DNA from: Chitinophagaceae bacterium
Lineage (GTDB): Bacteria; Bacteroidota; Bacteroidia; Chitinophagales; Chitinophagaceae
NCBI GenBank assembly: GCA_947378615.1
Contig: CANCKV010000243.1
Location: 1-5,868 of the forward strand
Direction: 5' to 3'
Length of the DNA: 5,868 nucleotides
Shown: positions 1 to 5,131 of the stretch, piece by piece
Position numbering within the stretch: the stretch's first letter is position 1
Layout of the letters: every line of letters starts with the position of its first letter
Notes under the pieces: generated by a model
Told to the model about the DNA's origin: nothing
Seen by the model: the letters and a program-made list of their open reading frames with translations, nothing else
Databases searched by the model: none
Made by a program: the position numbers and the translations under genes

Positions 1-2
1 CC

Positions 3-93
3 GTTAACTTTCTCTAGCGCACCCTTGACTTCTCTTTCCCGGAGGTTAGCTAGACGAAGTCAACCCTTAACTTTCTTCACCTAGTGGTTAGGT
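3..93. repeat. 21-nt periodic degenerate repeat (heptad register)
   Basis: A degenerate heptamer of the form STTRRST recurs exactly every 21 nt: GTTAACT at 3, CTTGACT at 24, GTTAGCT at 45, CTTAACT at 66 and GTTAGGT at 87. The related word GTCAACC at 59 is also in 7-nt register. The bases between are less conserved, though TTCTCTA at 10 resembles TTCTTCA at 73. An 8-bp inverted repeat, TTGACTTC at 25-32 with GAAGTCAA at 56-63, lies inside. I see no coding frame here. The block may continue left of the window. Its function is unknown; it resembles an intergenic repeat family rather than a gene. Confidence 0.6.
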
Positions 94-190
94 AAACGTA
101 TGAAACAGATAAAAATTCGAATACTACTACTATATTATCGAAAACTAAACTTATCAGCTATTAAAATAAAATAAAAAAGTTTATTTTTAA

Positions 191-212
191 TATTTGATGC
201 ATTTATCAAATA
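191..212. promoter_or_regulatory. 8-bp perfect inverted repeat, candidate operator or hairpin
   Basis: TATTTGAT (191-198) and ATCAAATA (205-212) are perfect reverse complements around a 6-nt spacer. The site lies about 18 nt upstream of the proposed -7 element of the gene starting at 260, where a regulator could bind near the -33 region. There is no following T-tract on either side strong enough to call a terminator. In such AT-rich DNA a palindrome of this size could arise by chance, so the regulatory role is inferred. Confidence 0.35.
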
Positions 213-229
213 ATATCATTATAAAGGCC

Positions 230-237
230 TTACTTTG
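230..237 (+). promoter_or_regulatory. candidate Bacteroidota -7 promoter element
   Basis: TTACTTTG matches the Bacteroidota -7 consensus TAnnTTTG at all but one fixed position. Its final G lies 23 nt before the ATG at 260. That spacing matches the two other candidate promoters in the window (22 and 25 nt), which supports 260 as the start of the downstream gene. No TTG or TTTG -33 element is present at the usual spacing, so the call rests on the -7 element alone. Confidence 0.45.
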
Positions 238-259
238 CTAAAGTTGACCGAACGGTTCT

Positions 260-1000
260 ATGGCCAATTATATTTTATCACGCATAAAAAATAATAATAT
301 GTCATCACAATTAAAGGTCAGCATTGCAAAAATTAAAGCCATTCCTTATGGAGAATTAGGCAGAGTAGCCCACGATGTTTCAAAATCCCTTTTTGAGTTG
401 AATGTGGGTGTATTTAAAGGTACTAAGCCTGTCACCCAACTTTTATTTGATGGCGCAACTGCCTCCTATCTTTCTGCCCGAACTACTTACAAATTGGGTG
501 GACTCACGAATAAAAAAGCCTTTGAGGATGCTTACGACCTATTGATAGGTATGATGATAGAATTGGCTCCTTATGTAAATGGCATTGCTAATGGGGATGA
601 GGATATTTTCAAATTGAGTATGTTGCCCTATACATCAGGTGCTAACGAAACAGGATTACTCATTGAAAGAGGTGAATTAGCAAAGGGTTTGTCGTATAAA
701 GTGGGAACAACAGGAAAGGCGCATGTTACTTGTGACTATTATGGGCCCGGAGCCAAGTATATCTGCATCGCTTCGGAAGGTAAGCCGATGCCAGAAGGTA
801 CAAAAATGAGTTTGGGAGGACAAATTATTTTTCCAGGTGGCGCAATAGTCCCTCCATTTATCATGAATATTGATGGAGCGAGGGATAAGATAATTACAGA
901 CATGAAACCAAAAGTTGATTATTATCTTACTTATATCGTTATGTGTGGAGGTTTTGTAAGCGACTTGAGTGTAGCAATCATCATTGTTTGTGGAAACTAA
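260..1000 (+). CDS. hypothetical protein, possible fibronectin-III-like C-terminal half
   Basis: A 246-aa protein of unknown function with no signal peptide, lipobox or membrane segment. Residues 15-125 look helical and include an acidic stretch around YVNGIANGDEDIFKLS (105-120). Residues 130-246 are beta-rich. The tail YYLTYIVMCGGFVSDLSVAIIIVCGN region (221-246) resembles the last strands of a fibronectin-III fold, where a Y-x-V strand is followed by a G-rich turn and a final strand. From memory, Bacteroidota encode many proteins with a similar N-terminal half joined to clearer Fn3 domains, often in several copies; that relationship is an inference. The start at 260 is preferred because it lies 23 nt after a -7 element. 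The in-frame ATG at 299 (residue 14, beginning MSSQLKVSIAKIK) is a credible alternative, because that is where the family-like sequence begins. Neither start has a Shine-Dalgarno sequence, which is normal in this phylum. A terminator follows at 1060, so the gene is probably monocistronic. No function is assigned. Confidence 0.8.
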   Translation: MANYILSRIKNNNMSSQLKVSIAKIKAIPYGELGRVAHDVSKSLFELNVGVFKGTKPVTQLLFDGATASYLSARTTYKLGGLTNKKAFEDAYDLLIGMMIELAPYVNGIANGDEDIFKLSMLPYTSGANETGLLIERGELAKGLSYKVGTTGKAHVTCDYYGPGAKYICIASEGKPMPEGTKMSLGGQIIFPGGAIVPPFIMNIDGARDKIITDMKPKVDYYLTYIVMCGGFVSDLSVAIIIVCGN

Positions 1001-1007
1001 GTTATAC

Positions 1008-1035
1008 AGTGATGAGTGATAAGTGATGAGTGTTT
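1008..1035. repeat. tandem heptamer repeat, AGTGATG type
   Basis: Four consecutive 7-nt units begin 8 bases after the upstream stop codon: AGTGATG at 1008, AGTGATA at 1015, AGTGATG at 1022 and a decayed AGTGTTT at 1029. The first three differ at one position. The array lies between the stop codon and the terminator hairpin, so it would be transcribed in the 3' untranslated region. Reverse-complement-like words (ACTCAT, CACTTAT) occur past the terminator at 1145-1165. Confidence 0.7.
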
Positions 1036-1059
1036 GAAAGAGATTGGGTTAAAAAATAT

Positions 1060-1098
1060 AAGTGCAGTTGATAGTTTTCTATTGACTGCACTTTTTTT
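1060..1098 (+). terminator. Rho-independent terminator of the first gene
   Basis: A 15-bp stem, 1060-1074 with 1079-1093, closes a TTTT loop. All pairs are Watson-Crick except two adjacent G-U wobbles. A run of seven T residues (1092-1098) overlaps the base of the stem and forms the U-tract. It lies 60 nt after the stop codon at 1000 and separates the first gene from the envelope cluster. Confidence 0.9.
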
Positions 1099-1144
1099 AT
1101 GCCCTATACCTTTTCATTTTCAATTTTTGATTTCCCATTCTATT

Positions 1145-1244
1145 CACTTATATTTCATAACTCATAGTTAAAATTACTTGCCTCATCATCCATATTTGCA
1201 AGCTAATCACTAACCACTAACCTCGAACAACTAACAACTAAAAA
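1145..1244. repeat. tandem heptamer repeat, CTAACCA type
   Basis: The best part is six consecutive 7-nt units at 1203-1244: CTAATCA, CTAACCA, CTAACCT, CGAACAA, CTAACAA and CTAAAAA, starting at 1203, 1210, 1217, 1224, 1231 and 1238. A weaker set lies upstream in the same register (AACTCAT at 1159, GCCTCAT at 1180), suggesting a decayed array from about 1145. The array ends 9 bases before the -7 element at 1253, so it covers the expected -33 position of the next gene. No coding sequence is seen in it. Confidence 0.65.
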
Positions 1245-1252
1245 AGAACCCC

Positions 1253-1260
1253 TATCTTGC
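1253..1260 (+). promoter_or_regulatory. candidate -7 promoter element for the envelope cluster
   Basis: TATCTTGC is close to the Bacteroidota -7 consensus TAnnTTTG, with one T missing from the TTTG. Its G (1259) lies 25 nt before the ATG at 1284. The TTG at 1257, which would extend the reading frame by nine codons, is part of this element and would not be transcribed if the promoter is real. No -33 TTTG is evident; that position is occupied by the CTAACCA heptamers. Confidence 0.45.
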
Positions 1261-1283
1261 CGCTTTCTGAAAAATACCCACAA

Positions 1284-1517
1284 ATGGATAATGATTTTGA
1301 TAGAAATGAACGTAGTAGCAGGAATACAATGCTCAAGATCACCGATATAGGACGTGCATTAGTCATTCTGTCTGTAGCTGTGGTTCTATTGTTGGGAGAC
1401 GTATTTAAGTTTGAACAGATTATGCAAATCGATCCACTTCTCCGTTATATGTTTGGGGGTACTAGCTTGTTATACGGAAGTTTCCGATTGTATAGAGGTA
1501 TTAAAGCGGATTACTAA
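1284..1517 (+). CDS. small two-helix membrane protein, function unknown
   Basis: A 77-aa protein. A charged N-terminus (MDNDFDRNERSSRN) is followed by a first hydrophobic segment at about residues 23-40 (GRALVILSVAVVLLLGDV). A short polar loop leads to a weaker second segment at about 53-66 (LLRYMFGGTSLLYG), then a basic tail, FRLYRGIKADY. From memory, short proteins ending in a YG-FRIYRG-like motif occur in Chitinophagaceae between tonB-type genes and a PstS-like gene. The gene's position immediately before such a gene here fits, but this is not proven. The ATG at 1284 is chosen over an in-frame TTG at 1257 because the TTG sits inside the -7 element. The next gene starts about 100 nt downstream, so co-transcription is likely. 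No biochemical role can be given. Confidence 0.75.
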   Translation: MDNDFDRNERSSRNTMLKITDIGRALVILSVAVVLLLGDVFKFEQIMQIDPLLRYMFGGTSLLYGSFRLYRGIKADY

Positions 1518-1520
1518 AAA

Positions 1521-1555
1521 AGTATTAAGTATTAGGTTATAAGTATTAGGTCTAT
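1521..1555. repeat. tandem heptamer repeat, AGTATTA type
   Basis: Five 7-nt units begin 3 bases after the stop codon of the small membrane protein: AGTATTA at 1521 and 1528, GGTTATA at 1535, AGTATTA at 1542 and GGTCTAT at 1549. Three of the five are identical. The array occupies the first third of the spacer before the PstS-like gene. The rest of that spacer (1556-1618) is AT-rich and holds nothing else I can support. Confidence 0.7.
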
Positions 1556-1618
1556 CAAAATACACAAGTAAAATCTTTTACATAATTAGAGTATAATATT
1601 AAATAGCTTTTAATAAAA

Positions 1619-2536
1619 ATGAGAATAACACATGTTTGTTTATGGATACTCTTTGTTGGAATGACCTGCCTAGTATCCTGTACTAGCAGAACAGGAAAAG
1701 CGCAAACGGATACTCCCAAACAAGGAACGATTTATATAAGCGTCGATGAGAGCTTCAAACCTGTAATTGAAGAGGAAATCAAGGTATATCAATCAACGTA
1801 CCCCGATGCACATATAATTGCCTCCTACAAACCTGAGGTGGATTGCTTTAAGGACTTTGAAAATGACAGTACCCGCTTAATTATTGTTTCACGCGGATTA
1901 AATACAAAGGAACAAAGCTATTATGAGTCCTATTTGAAATATAAACCACAATGGTCTTTGATTGCATTCGATGCAGTAGCAGTGGTGGTGAATCAAAAAT
2001 GTAAGGATAGTGTATTTACTATCAAGCGTTTGGAAGAAATATTAAGCGGTAAAGAGAATCTATTGGCAGTGATGGATGGAAAAAATGCCACGAGTACGGT
2101 CATTTATTTACAGGATACTATTTTGAAAGGCAAACCTTTTGGTAAAAATGTGGTTGCTTCCAAAAATAGTGAAGACCTTTTAAACATCATTACGAACCGA
2201 GATGACGCAATTGGTTTCGTAGGATTGAACTGGATTGGCGATAATTATGATGAAAAACAACAAAATTTGCTAAAAAAAATAAAATTAGGGCTTGTAGAAT
2301 GCGTTCGTTGTGAAGAAAAGGGTTTATTTGCGAAACCTTCGGCCGCTTCTGTGAGTTTTGCAGAGTATCCGTTGGCTCGTCCTTTGTATTTTATAGTCAA
2401 GGAAAATGCAACAGGATTGGGTACAGGGTTTACGAATTTCTTGAGTTTAGAGAGAGGACAATTAATTTTCAGGCGGGCATTTCTAATACCGGCAGTCATG
2501 AATTTTAATAAAAGAAAAAGTAATATCGTCGATTAA
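1619..2536 (+). CDS. PstS-like substrate-binding lipoprotein
   Basis: A 305-aa exported protein of the PBP-like (phosphate-binding PstS type) superfamily. The N-terminus has a type II signal peptide: hydrophobic residues 8-19, then lipobox LVSC with the lipidated Cys at 21. The mature part shows the family's order: first strand and ligand-loop region TIYISVDESFKPVI (37-50), LIIVSRGLN (87-95), the hinge-like AFDAVAVVVN (116-125), TIKRLEEILSG (134-144), AIGFVGLNWIGD (197-208), and the C-terminal YPLARPLYFI (250-259) and GQLIFRRAFLIPAVM (280-294). The family binds phosphate or similar anions in the periplasm. No pstC, pstA or pstB gene accompanies it here, and its neighbours are membrane and TPR proteins, so a role in phosphate import is not established. 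A CxxC pair (Cys228, Cys231) in the second lobe is unusual and could form a disulfide. The ATG at 1619 is the only start that keeps the whole signal peptide. The family call is confident; the ligand is unknown. Confidence 0.87.
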   Translation: MRITHVCLWILFVGMTCLVSCTSRTGKAQTDTPKQGTIYISVDESFKPVIEEEIKVYQSTYPDAHIIASYKPEVDCFKDFENDSTRLIIVSRGLNTKEQSYYESYLKYKPQWSLIAFDAVAVVVNQKCKDSVFTIKRLEEILSGKENLLAVMDGKNATSTVIYLQDTILKGKPFGKNVVASKNSEDLLNIITNRDDAIGFVGLNWIGDNYDEKQQNLLKKIKLGLVECVRCEEKGLFAKPSAASVSFAEYPLARPLYFIVKENATGLGTGFTNFLSLERGQLIFRRAFLIPAVMNFNKRKSNIVD

Positions 2537-2543
2537 AGTTTTT

Positions 2544-2808
2544 AACACAATGGAAACAAAGTAAAAACACAATGTACACAAGGAAAAAATATCAAGAATA
2601 ATGTGGTTACTACTCAGGTATTTTTACCACTAGGTTCACAAGGTTTTGAAAAAAAGAAACACAAGGAATAGTATACTTTTTAGATACTTACCTGTCAATT
2701 ATTTTAAAAGATGTCGTTGTGTTCTTTGTTTTAACTTAGTTGACTTTGTGTTAAGACCTATAAGAAAACTTGGTGGACTTTGTTTTTTCCTTGTTTTCTT
2801 TGTGTTAT
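2544..2808. repeat. large degenerate inverted-repeat block of ACACAAGG/CTTTGTG words
   Basis: The 321-bp spacer 2537-2857 contains no gene but is dominated by this block. The left half carries ACACAATG at 2545 and 2567 and CACAAGG at 2577, 2637 and 2660. The right half carries the opposite orientation: CTTTGTT at 2724 and 2778 and CTTTGTG at 2744 and 2798, in two pairs each 20 nt apart. The outer arms 2566-2589 and 2783-2806 are reverse complements at 21 of 24 positions, including 12 perfect bases (2578-2589 with 2783-2794). Similar AC-rich and GT-rich repeat words are common in spacers of many environmental bacterial genomes, so this is probably a dispersed non-coding repeat. No transposase frame is present. 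The remaining 2809-2857 is an AT-rich leader with no recognisable promoter element. Confidence 0.65.
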
Positions 2809-2857
2809 AGATAAATAACATAGTACATATATAAACACTTACAAACAGAAAAAAAAG

Positions 2858-4600
2858 ATGAAGAAAGTAGTTTCTCTGGTTTTATTGGCTTTCCTGATAG
2901 CCAATTCGGTAATGGCTCAAACGCTAGCTGATGGAATCAAAATGCTTAGTTATGAGAAGAATCAAACAGCAATTGATATTTTCAAAAAGTTGTATGATGC
3001 AGACCAAAAGGATCCTCAAAAAATTTATTGGTATGGTCAAGGATTTCTAGCATTCGATGATATGAAGGGAGCAAAAGCGATCTATCAAAAAGCTTTGCAG
3101 GATGGAATCAATGATCCATGGATTATAGTAGGAATGGGTCATGTAGAATTGATGGAAGGCGGAGATGTAAATTCTGCCAAACAGAAATTTGAACAGGCTA
3201 TCACAATGGCAAAAATCTTGAAAGGTAAGATGAAAGGGAAAGTAAATCCTGAAATCTTAAATGCTATCGGACGTGCGAATGCAGATGGAGGATCAAAGAT
3301 TGGCGACCCTACTTATGGTGTTGATAAATTGAAACAAGCTGCTGAAATAGATTTAAAATCTGCAGATATCTCTATCAATATGGGTATCAATTACCTAAAA
3401 ATGGGGCCTGATGAAGGTGGTGATGCCGTAAAAGCATATATGGACGCAGCAACTAGAGAACCTAATAATCCAATTGCATCGTATAGAATAGGCAAAATAT
3501 ATCAGAGTCAAAATAACAAGGAATTATTCGAGCAATATTATACTGCCGCAATTACTGCTGACCCAACTTTCCCACCTGTATATCTTTCTCTCTATGATTA
3601 TTATGCTTACAGAGATGTAACGAAAGCAAAAGATTATCTAGAAAAATATATTAAATATGCAGATAAATCTTGCGAAACAGAATATTTCTATGGAGATTAC
3701 CTGTTTAGAGAGGGGAAATATCAGGAAAGTATTGAAAAGGCAAAACAATTGGAATCAGGCGAATGCAAAACCTATTTCCGTACAAGTTTGCTATATGCTT
3801 ATAACTATGACAGATTGGGAGATACAACACAAGCAAAAAACTTTATTGACAAATATTTTGTAGATGTGCCTGCAAAAAAAATAAGAAATACCGACTTTGA
3901 AATTGCTATTGATATCTATTCAAAAATTACAGGAAGTGAAGCTACTGCTGCTGCTTATATACAAAAAGCAATGGATGCTGATACAAGTGTAACTAATAAA
4001 GTAAAGTATTGTAATAGGGCAGCTGCTATTTTTGGTAAAGCAAAACAATTTGGTGATCAAATTAAATGGTTGGAGAAGGCAATTCAATTGAAGGGCGGTA
4101 CAATGGGAGAATTTGATTATTACAATTTGGCTAATACAGCATTTAGTGGTAAAGACTATGGCGCAACGATGGAAATTTCAAAGAAATATATTGCTGCTTT
4201 TCCAGATAAACCACAAGGGTACTCATTCAATGTTCGAGCTGCAAAAGGAATTGATACAAGCGCAACTCTCGGTTTGGCTGTTGACCCTATCTTACAGCAA
4301 AATGATTATTTGAAAAAACAAAATGAAGTTTTGAGCAAAGACACTGTTACGAATAAAAAAGCGATTGATAAGAATACAAGTATCATGTATAGTAACTTTT
4401 GTTATCTGATGGGTTACTATAATGATGTTCAAAAAGATGTTCCAAAAGCATTAGAAGCTTGCGACAGTATTATTGCTTTATATCCTGACATTACTTCGGA
4501 GCAAAATAAATTTGGAATGAAGATAAAAGACGCATTACAAAAATCTCAATCTAAGCCTACAGGTACAAAACCTGCAGGAAATGGGAAACATCAGAAATAA
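2858..4600 (+). CDS. secreted tetratricopeptide-repeat protein
   Basis: A 580-aa exported protein built of helical repeats. Residues 1-20 are a classical signal peptide (KK, hydrophobic core, cleavage after VMA), so the mature protein begins at Gln21 and should be periplasmic. TPR-like helix pairs are visible around 23-50, 57-83, 90-118, 155-167 (decayed), 172-201, 207-235, 240-268, 274-299, 306-333, 385-413, 420-449 and 511-543. Typical words are AIDIFKKLYDAD, AKAIYQKAL, AKDYLEKYIKYAD and ALEACDSIIALYP. The C-terminal 20 residues (QSKPTGTKPAGNGKHQK) are low-complexity and probably disordered. TPR arrays bind other proteins; the partner is unknown. The gene follows the PstS-like lipoprotein, and I recall this order in other Bacteroidota downstream of TonB components, suggesting a shared envelope role. 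The spacer before it is long (321 bp) and repeat-filled, so co-transcription is uncertain. An A-rich leader precedes the ATG at 2858; no alternative start preserves the signal peptide. A terminator follows directly. Confidence 0.88.
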   Translation: MKKVVSLVLLAFLIANSVMAQTLADGIKMLSYEKNQTAIDIFKKLYDADQKDPQKIYWYGQGFLAFDDMKGAKAIYQKALQDGINDPWIIVGMGHVELMEGGDVNSAKQKFEQAITMAKILKGKMKGKVNPEILNAIGRANADGGSKIGDPTYGVDKLKQAAEIDLKSADISINMGINYLKMGPDEGGDAVKAYMDAATREPNNPIASYRIGKIYQSQNNKELFEQYYTAAITADPTFPPVYLSLYDYYAYRDVTKAKDYLEKYIKYADKSCETEYFYGDYLFREGKYQESIEKAKQLESGECKTYFRTSLLYAYNYDRLGDTTQAKNFIDKYFVDVPAKKIRNTDFEIAIDIYSKITGSEATAAAYIQKAMDADTSVTNKVKYCNRAAAIFGKAKQFGDQIKWLEKAIQLKGGTMGEFDYYNLANTAFSGKDYGATMEISKKYIAAFPDKPQGYSFNVRAAKGIDTSATLGLAVDPILQQNDYLKKQNEVLSKDTVTNKKAIDKNTSIMYSNFCYLMGYYNDVQKDVPKALEACDSIIALYPDITSEQNKFGMKIKDALQKSQSKPTGTKPAGNGKHQK

Positions 4601-4608
4601 ATTTGAAA

Positions 4609-4637
4609 AAAAACCCTTCTTTATAGAGGGGTTTTTC
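4609..4637 (+). terminator. Rho-independent terminator after the TPR gene
   Basis: An 11-bp stem, 4609-4619 with 4626-4636, closes a 6-nt TTTATA loop with a single G-U wobble. The core is CCC paired with GGG, flanked by an A5/T5 run that supplies the U-tract. It starts 9 nt after the stop codon at 4600 and ends just before the nuo promoter, so it insulates the two transcription units. Confidence 0.9.
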
Positions 4638-4638
4638 A

Positions 4639-4665
4639 TTTGTATCCTATACAACCTTATTTTTG
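4639..4665 (+). promoter_or_regulatory. nuo operon promoter, -33 and -7 elements
   Basis: TATTTTTG (4658-4665) is a full match to the Bacteroidota -7 consensus TAnnTTTG. TTTG at 4639-4642 is the likely -33 element. The 15-nt gap between them is a little short of the usual spacing, so the -33 assignment is weaker than the -7. The -7 G lies 22 nt before the nuoA ATG at 4687, implying a short leader of roughly 15 nt. Confidence 0.7.
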
Positions 4666-4686
4666 CACACCACAAACGTTATCAAT

Positions 4687-5085
4687 ATGAGTTGGATTCC
4701 TACATTATTAGAGGTAACAGATAATTCCTCAGCTAGTTATTTACCAATTGGTATTCAATTAATATTTGCAGCAGGTTTTGTTGCAGCAATGATTGGTATG
4801 TCGGCTGTTGTTGGACCAAAAAGGAAGACAAAAGACAAACTTGCAACCTTTACAAGTGGTATAGCTACACACGGAGATGCTAGGCAACCGATGGCCATTA
4901 AATATTTTTTAATTGCCATACTATTTGTTTTATTTGATGTAGAAGTCATCTTTTTCTATCCTTATGCAGTCAATTTTAGAGGACTTGGTTGGAGTGGTTT
5001 CTTAGAAGTGGTGATGTTTGTCGCCTTCTTTTTAATTGGATTTATCTATATAATCAAAAAAGGAGCCTTGAATTGGGAAGACTAG
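4687..5085 (+). CDS. nuoA: NADH-quinone oxidoreductase subunit A
   Basis: A 132-aa membrane subunit of respiratory complex I, equivalent to mitochondrial ND3. It sits in the inner membrane near the quinone channel and the junction with the peripheral arm. Three membrane segments are visible at about residues 20-42, 69-93 and 103-124. The long loop after the first one carries KLATFTSGIATHGDARQP (51-68). The second helix holds the family signature FDVE (83-86) followed by VIFFYPYAV. In many homologues the loop motif is ESG or ECG; here it reads TSG, so the usual acidic residue is replaced by Thr56. The ATG at 4687 is used rather than an in-frame TTG at 4663, because the TTG lies within the promoter -7 element. 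It is the first gene of the operon, with nuoB 103 nt downstream. Confidence 0.95.
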   Translation: MSWIPTLLEVTDNSSASYLPIGIQLIFAAGFVAAMIGMSAVVGPKRKTKDKLATFTSGIATHGDARQPMAIKYFLIAILFVLFDVEVIFFYPYAVNFRGLGWSGFLEVVMFVAFFLIGFIYIIKKGALNWED

Positions 5086-5131
5086 AACCGATAATTATTT
5101 AAGAAAGGTATTGTTTTATCAAACAACTTGC

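Noticed and set aside
100..160. A tRNA T-loop-like ATTCGAAT region near 116
   Set aside because: No acceptor, D or anticodon stems can be drawn around it, and the flanks are almost pure A/T.
100..174. A 24-codon frame, ATG at 100 to TAA at 172-174 (MKQIKIRILLL...)
   Set aside because: It lies in AT-rich repeat-flanked DNA, has no promoter-like element at the usual spacing, and resembles no known small protein. Short frames of this size are expected by chance.
1577..1597. A sigma70-like pair upstream of the PstS-like gene (TTTACA at 1577, TATAAT at 1592)
   Set aside because: The 9-nt spacer is far too short for a sigma70 promoter, and the primary sigma factor of this phylum uses TAnnTTTG.
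1604..1611. TAGCTTTT as a -7 element for the PstS-like gene
   Set aside because: It ends only 8 nt before the ATG, unlike the 22-25 nt seen for the other three candidates in the window, and lacks the final G.
2245..2499. Minus-strand 84-codon frame opposite the PstS-like gene
   Set aside because: It is the antisense shadow of a well-supported coding region and has no recognisable domain. The same applies to minus-strand frames at 4755-4949 and 5484-5669.
2537..2857. A full insertion sequence or CRISPR array in the long spacer
   Set aside because: No transposase frame, target-site duplication or regular repeat-spacer pattern is present; the words are degenerate and occur in opposite orientations.
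3657..4313. Plus-strand frames at 3657-3863 and 4113-4313
   Set aside because: Both lie in another frame inside the TPR gene, whose own frame is continuous and repeat-structured.
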